Below, one piece after another: positions 56,024-64,000 of a stretch of 64,000 nucleotides of DNA; positions within the stretch are counted from its first letter, which is position 1, and each line of letters begins with the position of its first letter. A program made the position numbers and the translations under genes. The notes beneath the pieces are model-generated. The model had not been told where the DNA came from. It was given only the letters and a program-made list of their open reading frames with translations, and ran no database searches. This DNA comes from Agrococcus sp. Marseille-Q4369 (GTDB lineage: Bacteria; Actinomycetota; Actinomycetes; Actinomycetales; Microbacteriaceae): positions 2,108,001 through 2,172,000 of the forward strand of contig NZ_CP070501.1 of the NCBI RefSeq assembly GCF_018308945.1, read 5' to 3'.

Positions 56024-57279
56024 GCGCCCGCGCCGATGTCGGAGCGCGCCTGCCCGCCCTCGAGCGAGATCGCGGCGAGCCCCGCGTAGGCCCGCTCGCG
56101 CGCCTCGGCGAGCGTCGCGCCGGTGCCGACGACGTTGAGCACCCGGCCGCCCGTGGCGGTGAGCCCCTGCTCGCCCGCGCCGGTCGCGGCATGCAGCACC
56201 CGCACGCCCTCGATGCGCCCCGCCTCGTCGACGCCGTGGATCGGCCGCCCCGTGATGGGGTCGCAGGGGTAGCCCTCGCTCGCGAGCACGACCGCGACCG
56301 CGGCCGAGTCGCGCCACGACAGCGGCGCGACGGAGGCGAGGCTCCCGTTCGCGGCCGCCAGGAGCGCATCCGCGAACCCCGACTCGATGCGCGGCAGCAC
56401 GACCTGCGTCTCGGGGTCGCCGAAGCGCGCGTTGAACTCGATCACCTTGACGCCCGCGTCGGTGATGATGAGGCCGCAGTAGAGCAGCCCGCGGAACGGC
56501 GTGCCCGCCTCGGCCATCGCCCGGATCGTCGGCAGCGCGACCGTCTCGACCACTTCGTCGACGAACGCCTGCTCGCCGCCGAAGCGGTCGGCGAGCCACG
56601 GCAGCGGCGAGTAGGCGCCCATGCCGCCCGTGTTGGGGCCGGTGTCGCCGTCGCCGAGCCGCTTGAAGTCCTGCGCGGGCGCGAGCGGCACGGCGTGCGT
56701 GCCGTCGGTGAGCACGAACAGGCTCACCTCGGGCCCCTCGAGGTACTCCTCGATGAGCAGCGGGCCGTCGGGCAGGAACGCCTCGGCATGCGCCTCGGCT
56801 GCCGCGCGGTCGTCGGTCACGATGACGCCCTTGCCCGCGGCGAGGCCGTCGGCCTTGAGCACCCACGGGGGTGCGGATGCGTCGAGCGCGGCGCGCACGT
56901 CGTCGAGCGTCGAGGCGGTGGTGTCGGTGCCCGTCGGCACCCCGGCGCGCGCCATGACGTCCTTGGCGAAGGACTTCGAGCCCTCGATTCGAGCGGCGGC
57001 CCTCGTGGGGCCGAAGACCGGCACGCCCACGCGCTCGAGCTCGTCGGCGACCCCGGCGACGAGCGGGGCCTCCGGGCCGATCACGACGAGCTCGAAGCCG
57101 CCGTCGACGGCGAGCTCCGCGACGAGCTCGGGGCTCTTGATGTCGAGCCGCACGGTCTCGACCTCGGTCGCGATGCCGGCGTTGCCGGGCGCGGCCGTGA
57201 TCTCGTGGCCGCCCTCCGCGAGGAGCGCCGTGATGATGGCGTGCTCGCGCGCGCCGCTGCCGAGGACGAGGATCCGCAC
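56020..57279 (-). CDS. purD: Phosphoribosylamine-glycine ligase
   Basis: This 419-residue ATP-grasp enzyme makes GAR. The N-terminal MRILVLGSGAREHAI (about 1-15) is exact; the ATP-grasp core includes LKADGLAAGKGVIVTDD (about 141-157), and GDPETQVVLPRIES near 282 holds the metal residues. ATG 57279 begins the conserved start. It is the upstream member of the purD-purC operon. Confidence 0.95.
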   Translation of the reverse strand: MRILVLGSGAREHAIITALLAEGGHEITAAPGNAGIATEVETVRLDIKSPELVAELAVDGGFELVVIGPEAPLVAGVADELERVGVPVFGPTRAAARIEGSKSFAKDVMARAGVPTGTDTTASTLDDVRAALDASAPPWVLKADGLAAGKGVIVTDDRAAAEAHAEAFLPDGPLLIEEYLEGPEVSLFVLTDGTHAVPLAPAQDFKRLGDGDTGPNTGGMGAYSPLPWLADRFGGEQAFVDEVVETVALPTIRAMAEAGTPFRGLLYCGLIITDAGVKVIEFNARFGDPETQVVLPRIESGFADALLAAANGSLASVAPLSWRDSAAVAVVLASEGYPCDPITGRPIHGVDEAGRIEGVRVLHAATGAGEQGLTATGGRVLNVVGTGATLAEARERAYAGLAAISLEGGQARSDIGAGA

Positions 57280-57432
57280 CCGCCCATTCTAGGAGCGGGG
57301 CGCGCGGCCCGCCCGCGTGCCGCGATGCATCCGCCCTGAACCGGCGCTCGCGCGGATGCCGCTCCCAGCCGCTGCCCCGACAATGGCCGCACGCAGGGCC
57401 GCGGCGCTCGCCGCGCCCGGAGGGGGAGCCCG

Positions 57433-57939
57433 ATGACGAGCACCGGCCGCCGCGGCAGCGCGGGCGCGAGCGACGCCGGCGCGAGCGACGCCGGAGCTGA
57501 GCCGATCCGGCGAGTCGTGCTCTCGGGCGTGCTGTTCGGCGCGGGCATCGCCGCCTCGGTCGTCGACCTGCTCCTGTTCCACCTCGTGCTGCAGTGGCAC
57601 CACTTCTACGACCTCGGCACGACCGAGATGGCGATCGCCGCCGACGGCTTCTTCCACGCGGTCGCGTGGGGGATGACCGTCGCGGGGCTCTTCCTGCTCG
57701 TCGACGCGCGGCGGCGGGCGCCGGTGCGGTGGTCGCGCTGGACGGGCGCGGTGCTCGCAGGGCTCGGCGGGTTCCAGCTGCTCGACGCGGTCGTCAACCA
57801 CAAGCTGCTCGGCATCCACCAGGTGCGCTACGACGTCGACCTGCTGCCCTACGACATCGCCTGGATCGGCTCGGCGGTCGTCGTGCTCGCGATCGGGCTC
57901 GTCGTGCTGTGGCGCTCGCGGGGGCGGACGGAGCCCTGA
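57433..57939 (+). CDS. DUF2243 membrane protein
   Basis: This 168-residue protein has four membrane helices with His-rich parts: LLLFHLVLQWHHFYDLG (about 47-63), GFFHAVAWGM and LLDAVVNHKLLGIHQVR, as in the DUF2243 family. The conserved His suggest metal or heme binding. It is followed closely by a CtaG-like gene, 2 nt away, a pairing known in actinobacteria (c(o)pper/oxidase assembly; inferred). GGAGGGGGAG precedes the ATG. Confidence 0.85.
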   Translation: MTSTGRRGSAGASDAGASDAGAEPIRRVVLSGVLFGAGIAASVVDLLLFHLVLQWHHFYDLGTTEMAIAADGFFHAVAWGMTVAGLFLLVDARRRAPVRWSRWTGAVLAGLGGFQLLDAVVNHKLLGIHQVRYDVDLLPYDIAWIGSAVVVLAIGLVVLWRSRGRTEP

Positions 57940-57941
57940 GC

Positions 57942-58754
57942 ATGCCGAGCCACGACGGTCACGGCGGCGCGGTGCCGCTGGCGGCGGATGCGTCGTGGGC
58001 GCTGCTCGACGCGCTCATCGTCGCCGCGCTGCTCGTCGCCGTCGGCGGCTACCTGCAGGCGCTGCGTGCCGCTCGCCGCCGCGGGCCGTGGCCGGTGCTG
58101 CGCACGACGAGCTGGATGCTCGGGGCGCTCTGCGCGGGCGCGGCGACGCTCGGCCCGATCGCGATCGTCGCCCACTCGAGCCTCACGGGCCACATGCTCG
58201 CGCACCTCCTGCTCGGCATGCTCGCGCCGCTCCTGCTCGTGCTCGGCGCGCCCGTCACGCTGCTGCTGCGGGCGCTCCCCGCCTCCGCCGCGCGCCGCCT
58301 GACGCGCGTGCTGCGCAGCGCGCCGCTGCGCGTCCTGACCCACCCGGCGACGGCGGCGGTGCTCAACGCGGGCGGCCTGTGGGCGCTCTACGCGACCGAC
58401 CTCTACGGCCTCATGCACGCATCCGCCCTCGTGCACGGCATCGTGCACCTCCACCTGCTGCTCGCGGGCTACCTGCTCACCGCCGCGCTCGTGGGGGTCG
58501 ACCCCGACCTGCACCGCGCGTCGATCGGCGTGCGAGCGGCCGTGCTGCTCGCCTTCATGGCCGTGCACTCGATCATCGCTAAGCGCGTCTACGGAGCGCC
58601 GCCCGCGGGCGTCGAGGCGGCCGATGCGCACGTCGCGTCGCAGCTCATGTACTACGGCGGCGACGTCGTCGACGTGACGCTGCTCGTGCTGCTCGGGCTC
58701 GCGTGGCTGCGCGCGACCCGGCCGCGCCGAGCCGCGGTGCCCGCGGCGGCCTGA
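57942..58754 (+). CDS. Cytochrome c oxidase assembly (CtaG/caa3-type) protein
   Basis: This 270-residue protein has about seven helices. LTGHMLAHLLLGMLAPLLLVLG (about 77-98) with conserved His, ALVHGIVHLHLLLAGYL near 165 and MYYGGDVVDVTLL near 237 are typical of the caa3_CtaG family, which helps copper insertion into oxidases. It begins 2 nt after the DUF2243 gene. Confidence 0.82.
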   Translation: MPSHDGHGGAVPLAADASWALLDALIVAALLVAVGGYLQALRAARRRGPWPVLRTTSWMLGALCAGAATLGPIAIVAHSSLTGHMLAHLLLGMLAPLLLVLGAPVTLLLRALPASAARRLTRVLRSAPLRVLTHPATAAVLNAGGLWALYATDLYGLMHASALVHGIVHLHLLLAGYLLTAALVGVDPDLHRASIGVRAAVLLAFMAVHSIIAKRVYGAPPAGVEAADAHVASQLMYYGGDVVDVTLLVLLGLAWLRATRPRRAAVPAAA

Positions 58755-58790
58755 CCGGCCCGCGTCGGCGCCGCCGCGTAGCCTGGCGGC

Positions 58791-59156
58791 ATGCCCAAGC
58801 GCATCTCCGACCTCGACGGCATGGCGGCCGTGCGCGCCGCCCTCGCGTCCGAGGCGAGCCGGCAGGACCGCGCGCTCGCGGTGCGCTACTCGCTCCAGTG
58901 CCTCGCCGAGCGCGCGCCCGGCAAGAGCGTCGAGGTGCGGGTGCCGCCGTTCGGCGCGGTGCAGGCGGTCGAGGGGCCCGGCCACACGCGCGGCACGCCG
59001 CCCAACGTCATCGAGACCGACCCGACGACGTGGCTCGCGCTCGCGACGGGCGCGGAGTCGTGGGCGGATGCGGTGGGTCGCGGCGCCGTGCACGCCTCGG
59101 GCGTGCGCGCCGACGTCTCGGCGTGGCTGCCGGTGATCCGCCTCCCCGGGCGGTAG
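58791..59156 (+). CDS. Sterol carrier family protein
   Basis: This 121-residue protein resembles the SCP2-like "sterol carrier family" of actinobacteria: RALAVRYSLQCLAERAPGKSV, VRVPPFGAVQAVEGPGH and TTWLALATGAESWADAVGRG (about 79-98), which is the hallmark. The function is unknown, despite the name. The ATG at 58791 follows GGC-rich leader. Confidence 0.78.
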   Translation: MPKRISDLDGMAAVRAALASEASRQDRALAVRYSLQCLAERAPGKSVEVRVPPFGAVQAVEGPGHTRGTPPNVIETDPTTWLALATGAESWADAVGRGAVHASGVRADVSAWLPVIRLPGR

Positions 59157-59177
59157 CCGCACCGCCATACTGGCCCC

Positions 59178-60083
59178 ATGGCACAGGTCGTCCGTCCGCA
59201 GGGCTTCATCGGCCCGATCGTCCTGCTCATCGTCGGCGTCGTGCTGCTCATCAACGGCGTGCCGGCGCTCATCCAGTGGATCGGGTGGGTCGCGCAGGTC
59301 TCGCTCGTCTCGGGCGTCGAGCGCGCGATCGAGCAAGCGGCGGGGCCGCTGCTGCTCGCGGCCGGGTCGACGTTCGTCGGCTTCCTGCTGCTGCGCGGCG
59401 GCTGGAACGCGCTCATGGGCCTCGCCCGCACCGCGAGCAAGCGCGCACAGGAGCAGGTGCGCACCGGCGCGCAGCAGGTGCGGCGCGAGGTCGACGAGCG
59501 CCGCCCCCAGGCGACGGGGCAGGCGCAGCACCTGCAGGATCGCGTGCCGCAGTCGTGGCGCGAGCGCATCGACGCCGCCGCGCGCGAGGTCGAGGCCGAG
59601 CGCGCCCGCCGCTCTGGGCAGCAGCCCGACGTCTACGCGAACTCGCAGTGGCAGTCGCCGCAGGGTCAGCAGCAGCGCCCGCAGCAGGCGCCGACGCAGC
59701 AGCAGCCGATGCAGCAGCCGGTGCAGCGTCCCGCGGCGCAGCAGGTCGGGCAGCGGGCGCCCGGCGCCGACCGGCTCGCGCGCATCGAGCAGCTGCGGCA
59801 GCAGGTCGACTCCCGCTCGCAGCAGGCGGGACGGCTGCAGGATTCCGGCACGAGCGCCGCGCAGCGCGTGCGGCAGGCGGCCGTCGATGAGGCCGCTCGC
59901 GTGCAGCAGCGGCAGCTGCCGAACCCCTCGGTCGAGGTCTCGGCGCTCATCGGCCGCCTCGACGCGGTCGACACCGAGCGAATCCGCCGGCGCGGCTCCT
60001 CGCTCACGAGCTCGTCGCTGTCGACCTCGGCGCTGTCCAAGACCTCGCTGACCCTCGACTCGCTGCTGCGCCACCGCCGCTGA
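59178..60083 (+). CDS. Gln-rich membrane-anchored hypothetical protein
   Basis: This 301-residue protein has two N-terminal helices (about 10-27 and 52-68), then a long cytoplasmic or external tail of Gln/Arg-rich coiled coil (about 85-130 and 195-250) with a QQ-rich low-complexity stretch (about 160-190). The C-terminus is Ser/Thr-rich. No domain is recognised. The composition suggests a structural or scaffold role; no more can be said. Confidence 0.65.
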   Translation: MAQVVRPQGFIGPIVLLIVGVVLLINGVPALIQWIGWVAQVSLVSGVERAIEQAAGPLLLAAGSTFVGFLLLRGGWNALMGLARTASKRAQEQVRTGAQQVRREVDERRPQATGQAQHLQDRVPQSWRERIDAAAREVEAERARRSGQQPDVYANSQWQSPQGQQQRPQQAPTQQQPMQQPVQRPAAQQVGQRAPGADRLARIEQLRQQVDSRSQQAGRLQDSGTSAAQRVRQAAVDEAARVQQRQLPNPSVEVSALIGRLDAVDTERIRRRGSSLTSSSLSTSALSKTSLTLDSLLRHRR

Positions 60084-60116
60084 CGCCCGCCGTCGGCGAG
60101 CGCCAGCGGCGATCGG

Positions 60117-61490
60117 TCACAGCGACCAGATGATCAGGATCGCCGCGAACACGAGTCCGGACGCGATGAGCGTCACCGTCGTGTAGCCGAGGATGTCGCG
60201 CATCTTGAGCCCCGCGATCGCGAGCAGCGGCAGCGCCCAGAACGGCTGGATCATGTTCGTCCACTGGTCGCCGTACGCGACGGCCATGATCGGGATCGCC
60301 GGGTCGACGCCGATGCGCTCCGCGGCATCGAGCAGGATGGGCGCCTGCACCGCGAACTGCCCGCCGCCCGAGGGCACGAAGAAGTTCACGAGGCCAGCCG
60401 AGAGCAGCGCGAGCACGCCGAACGTCGTCGGCGTGGAGACGGCGACGAACCAGTCGGAGAAGACCTGGATGAGACCCGAGTCGGTCATCATGCCGAGGAT
60501 GCCCGCGTAGAGCGGGAACTGCAGCAGGATCTCGCCGACGTTCGAGGCGGCCTCCTTCGTCAGCCGGATGATCTCGAAGGGGTTCTTCACGAGCAGGAAG
60601 ATGAGCGCGAGGAACGACCAGTTGACGATGTCGAGGGTGAGCGTGCCGCCCTGCACGAAGTGCACGACGAGGTAGAACACGAGCGCCGCGCCGACGAGCA
60701 GCGTGACGATGCGGCTCGCGTCGATCCGGTCGGCAGGGGTGACGACCTCCTCCTCGGTCTCGACGAGCTGCTCGCGCAGGTCGATCTCGAGCTCGACGAT
60801 CCTGTCCTTGCCGCGCGGCGCGATGAGCGCGAGCGCGACGGCCACGACGACGATCGTCGCGACCGCGCCGATCAGGTTCGGCAGCGCGAGCGTCGTCTCG
60901 GTGATCGGCACGACCTCGCCGCCGAGGTGCTCGGCGATGAACGAGTCGGGCGTCGCCGCGGTGAGCGGGCCCGAGCCCGAGTAGCCCATGTGCCACACCA
61001 CGAAGCCCGAGAAGCCGGCCGCGACGAGCATCGGGAAGTGCAGCCGCAGTCCGCGCTCCCTGCCGGAGGCCGCGACCTCGCGGGCGAGCAGGCCGCCCAC
61101 CACGAGCCCGAGTCCCCACGTGATGAGGGATGCGACCGAGGCGACCACGAAGACGAACAAGTAGGCCTGCACGGGCGTCTGCGGCAGCGACGCGAGCTTC
61201 GAGAGCAGCTTCCGCACCGGCCGGGTGTTGGCGAGCATGTGCCCGAGGAGCAGGATGAGCGCCATCTGCGTCATGAAGGCGAGGAGCCCCGAGAGGCCGT
61301 CGCCCCAGCTCTTGACGAGGTCGACGGGATGCGTCTGCGTCACCGTCAGCGCGAGCAGCGCGACGACGAGCGTCAGCACGATCGCGAAGACGAGCGCCGA
61401 CGGGATCCACCGCTCGACGACGTTGTTGATGGGCCGCATGGTGCGCGCGAGCGGCGCGCCCGATCGCTTCTCAGCGGTCGCGTTGGACAT
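60117..61490 (-). CDS. Short-chain fatty acid transporter (AtoE-like)
   Basis: This 457-residue permease has about 12 helices. The pattern matches the TIGR00366/AtoE family: MALILLLGHMLANTRPVR (about 76-93), NFFVPSGGGQFAVQAPIL (about 367-384) and GDQWTNMIQPFWALPLLAI (about 403-421). It probably carries acetoacetate or butyrate with protons. The ATG follows GAGG-like bases. It is alone. Confidence 0.88.
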   Translation of the reverse strand: MSNATAEKRSGAPLARTMRPINNVVERWIPSALVFAIVLTLVVALLALTVTQTHPVDLVKSWGDGLSGLLAFMTQMALILLLGHMLANTRPVRKLLSKLASLPQTPVQAYLFVFVVASVASLITWGLGLVVGGLLAREVAASGRERGLRLHFPMLVAAGFSGFVVWHMGYSGSGPLTAATPDSFIAEHLGGEVVPITETTLALPNLIGAVATIVVVAVALALIAPRGKDRIVELEIDLREQLVETEEEVVTPADRIDASRIVTLLVGAALVFYLVVHFVQGGTLTLDIVNWSFLALIFLLVKNPFEIIRLTKEAASNVGEILLQFPLYAGILGMMTDSGLIQVFSDWFVAVSTPTTFGVLALLSAGLVNFFVPSGGGQFAVQAPILLDAAERIGVDPAIPIMAVAYGDQWTNMIQPFWALPLLAIAGLKMRDILGYTTVTLIASGLVFAAILIIWSL

Positions 61491-61546
61491 GGTTCACCTC
61501 GTCGTGCATGGGTCGACGCAAGGGGCGATGCGCCCCACGCCAGACA

Positions 61547-64000
61547 CTACCGAGGAGCCGGAGCCCCTCCGCGCCGACCGCGCGAGCGCATGACGAGCTT
61601 CCGCAGCTCGTCGAACCACAGCACGCACGACGCGAGCGCGAGGCACGTGAGCCACTGCGCGAGCGAGAGCGGCGCGGTGCCGAACCCTGCCTGCAGCAGC
61701 GGCACGTGCACCACGAGGACCTGCGTCACGACGCCGAACGCGATCGCGGCCCACAGCCACCGGTTAGTGAAGAGCCGGTGGAACGCCGAGGCCTGCTCGG
61801 AGCGCGAGTTCAGGGCGTTGAAGAGCTGCGCGAGCACGAGCGTCGTGAAGGCGGCGGTGCGCGCGGTCGCGACGTCCTCCGAGCCGTCGACGAGGCCGCC
61901 CGGCAGCTGCAGGTCGAGCGCGAGCAGCGTGACGGCGGCCATGACGACGCCGATCGAGAGGATGCCGCCCCACATCCGCGCGTCGATGACGCGCTCGTCG
62001 AGCCGCCGCGGCCGCCGCGCCATGACGTCCTCCGTCTCGGCGTCGACGCCCATCGCGAGCGCGGGCCCGGAGTCGGTGATGAGGTTGATCCAGAGGATCT
62101 GCGTCGCGAGCAGCGGCACGACCATCGCCTCGCCCTGGCCGGCGAGCCCGAGAAAGCCCGCGAGCAGCACGCCCAGCAGCATCGTGAGCACCTCGCCCAT
62201 GTTCGACGACAGCAGGTAGCGCAAGAACTTCCGGATGTTCCCGAAGATCACCCGCCCTTGCCGCACGGCGGCGACGATGGTCGCGAAGTTGTCGTCGGTG
62301 AGGATCATCGCGGCCGCCTCCTTCGAGACCTCCGTGCCGGTGATGCCCATCGCGACGCCGATGTCGGCCCTCTTGAGCGCCGGCGCGTCGTTCACGCCGT
62401 CGCCCGTCATCGAGACGATCTGCCCCTCCGCCTGGAAGGCGCCGATGATGCGGAGCTTGTGCTCGGGCGCGACGCGCGCGAAGACCGAGACGTCCCGCAC
62501 GGCCGCGCGCAGCGCATCCGCGTCCATCGCGTCGAGCTCGGCGCCCGCGATCGCGCGGTCGCCGCGTCCCGCGATGCCGAGCTCGCGCGCGATGCGGAGC
62601 GCCGTCGCGGGGTGGTCGCCCGTGATCATGACGACCCGGATGCCGGCCCCGCGCGCCGCCTCGACCGCCGCGGCCGCCTCCGAGCGCGGCGGGTCGATGA
62701 TGCCGACCGTGCCGACGAAGATGAGGTCCTCCTCGAGCGCGAGGCCGGCGTCGGAGTCGAAGCCGCCCGAGGCGGTGACGGATGCGTGCTCGTCGGCCTC
62801 GAGCGGACGGTACGCGACGGCGAGGGTGCGGAGCGCCTGCGCCGACATCGACTCGACCGCCTCGTGCACCCGCGCGCGGTCCTCCGCCGTGAGCGGCCGC
62901 ACGGCCATGCCGATCCGCACGCGCGAGCTGTGCTCGAGCAGCACGTCGGGCGCGCCCTTCGCGATCAGCACCGGCTGACCCTCGCCGCCCTCGACCGGGT
63001 GCTCGGCGTCGGCCACGACGACCGACATCATCTTGCGCTCGGAGGTGAACGGCACCTCGCCGATGCGAGAGAAGCGCTGCTCGCGGCGCCCGGTCAGGCC
63101 CGCCTTGCGCTCGGCGACGACGAACGCTGCTTCGGTCGGATCGCCGACGACGACCCAGCTGCCGTCCTCGTCCTGCCGCACCTCGGCATCCGAGGCGAGC
63201 GTGCCGCCCGAGAGCACCACGATGTCCTCCGCGCGCATCCGGAGCGCCGGGTCCGTCTCGAGCAGCGGGCTCCCGTCGACGAGCACGTCGCCCTCGGGCG
63301 CGTAGCCGACGCCCGTGATGTCGGCGACGCCGGAGCCGGTGTGCACGGTGAGCATCGTCATCTCGTTGCGCGTGAGGGTGCCGGTCTTGTCGGAGCAGAT
63401 GACGGATGCGGAGCCGAGCGTCTCGACGGAGGAGAGGCTCTTCACGATCGCGCCCTGCCGGCTCATCGCCTGCACGCCGATCGAGAGCACGAGCGAGAGG
63501 ATCGCGGGCAGCCCCTCCGGCACCGCCGCGACGGCGAGCGAGACGCCCACGAGCAGCACGTCGACGGCCTCCTGCAGCGACCCGATGCCGCTCGAGAGGC
63601 CGATGGCCGCCATCACCACGACCGCGATGACGATCACGGCGATCCCGAGCGTGCGCCCGACGGCCGCGATCTCGCGCTGCAGCGGCGTCGGCTCCTGCTC
63701 CGTCTCGGCGAGCATCGTCGCGATGCGGCCCATCTCGGTCCCCATGCCGGTCGCCGTCACGACGGCGCGACCGACGCCCTGCGTCACCGCGGTGCCCTTG
63801 AACACCATGTTGCGGCGGTCGCCGAGCGGCACGGTGTCGGCGAGCGTCGCGGGCGACTTCGTGACCGGCACGGACTCGCCGGTGAGCGCCGCCTCGGCGA
63901 GCTGCAGCGACGACGCGCTCAGCAGCCGCGCGTCGGCGCCGACCGAGTCGCCCTCGGCGAGCGCGAGCACGTCGCCCGGCACGAGCTCGGATGCGGGCAC
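61547..64000 (-). CDS. SERCA-type cation-transporting P-type ATPase (N-terminus cut by window edge)
   Basis: The visible 817 residues lack only the first part. The TGES loop is EAALTGESVPV (about 36-46), the phosphorylation site SDKTGTLTRN holds the Asp, VAAVPEGLPAIL is the TM4 ion site as in calcium ATPases, and TGDGVNDAPALKRADIGVAMG is the hinge. The C-terminal helices include ILWINLITDSGPALAMG. Calcium or sodium/potassium export cannot be told apart. The window cuts its start. Confidence 0.9.
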   Translation of the reverse strand: MPASELVPGDVLALAEGDSVGADARLLSASSLQLAEAALTGESVPVTKSPATLADTVPLGDRRNMVFKGTAVTQGVGRAVVTATGMGTEMGRIATMLAETEQEPTPLQREIAAVGRTLGIAVIVIAVVVMAAIGLSSGIGSLQEAVDVLLVGVSLAVAAVPEGLPAILSLVLSIGVQAMSRQGAIVKSLSSVETLGSASVICSDKTGTLTRNEMTMLTVHTGSGVADITGVGYAPEGDVLVDGSPLLETDPALRMRAEDIVVLSGGTLASDAEVRQDEDGSWVVVGDPTEAAFVVAERKAGLTGRREQRFSRIGEVPFTSERKMMSVVVADAEHPVEGGEGQPVLIAKGAPDVLLEHSSRVRIGMAVRPLTAEDRARVHEAVESMSAQALRTLAVAYRPLEADEHASVTASGGFDSDAGLALEEDLIFVGTVGIIDPPRSEAAAAVEAARGAGIRVVMITGDHPATALRIARELGIAGRGDRAIAGAELDAMDADALRAAVRDVSVFARVAPEHKLRIIGAFQAEGQIVSMTGDGVNDAPALKRADIGVAMGITGTEVSKEAAAMILTDDNFATIVAAVRQGRVIFGNIRKFLRYLLSSNMGEVLTMLLGVLLAGFLGLAGQGEAMVVPLLATQILWINLITDSGPALAMGVDAETEDVMARRPRRLDERVIDARMWGGILSIGVVMAAVTLLALDLQLPGGLVDGSEDVATARTAAFTTLVLAQLFNALNSRSEQASAFHRLFTNRWLWAAIAFGVVTQVLVVHVPLLQAGFGTAPLSLAQWLTCLALASCVLWFDELRKLVMRSRGRRGGAPAPR

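Overview
The window is a very GC-rich chromosome segment (roughly 70 percent) with dense, short-spaced genes, many GTG starts, 4-nt ATGA/GTGA overlaps, F420-type and DUF3516/DUF6421/DUF3817/DUF2510 families, and LPXTG pili. That combination points to an actinobacterium, most likely Microbacteriaceae (an Agrococcus-like genus is my guess; this is inference). Most of it is ordinary chromosome: no rRNA, tRNA, CRISPR or prophage was seen.

Layout. 1-1020: edge of a minus-strand gene, a 22-bp inverted repeat, and a hicAB toxin-antitoxin pair behind a palindromic operator. 1-18 kb: housekeeping and accessory genes (DUF3516 helicase, F420-type reductase and a remnant of a second one, SDR genes, an XRE-regulated operon of small membrane proteins, DUF6421, exonuclease III, pyrE, an AEC transporter, a TetR pair, a flavin oxidoreductase, a HAD phosphatase). 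18.1-24.0 kb: a sortase-assembled pilus locus of visibly lower GC. The tip-type adhesin and the major pilin lie in one uninterrupted reading frame, followed by a strong terminator and a class C sortase. 24.0-26.1 kb: an intact IS481-family element splits a TrmH-type rRNA/tRNA methyltransferase gene, with a 15-bp target duplication. 26.3-31.8 kb: Nei-type glycosylase and the giant helicase Lhr. 32.5-33.8 kb: a RES-domain toxin with an HTH antitoxin, apparently from a leaderless promoter.

33.8-64 kb: argG, a run of SRPBCC proteins, a YhgE-type membrane protein coupled to an ABC-ATPase-like protein without a visible P-loop and facing a TetR gene across a perfect palindrome, purA, a GT-C glycosyltransferase, gdhA, a GT2 glycosyltransferase, chorismate mutase, and most of the purine pathway (purL, purQ, purS, purC, purD) on the minus strand, interrupted by a DUF3817 gene and a plus-strand zinc metallopeptidase. 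The end holds a CtaG-like pair, a short-chain fatty acid transporter and most of a SERCA-type cation ATPase that runs off the right edge.

The points most worth attention are the fused pilin reading frame (a possible two-pilin polyprotein), the two toxin-antitoxin promoters that both look leaderless, an in-frame TGA inside a small membrane gene that is otherwise coupled on both sides, the degenerate ABC partner of YhgE, and a heptamer (GGATGCG/CGCATCC) that recurs in genes and in intergenic gaps alike.
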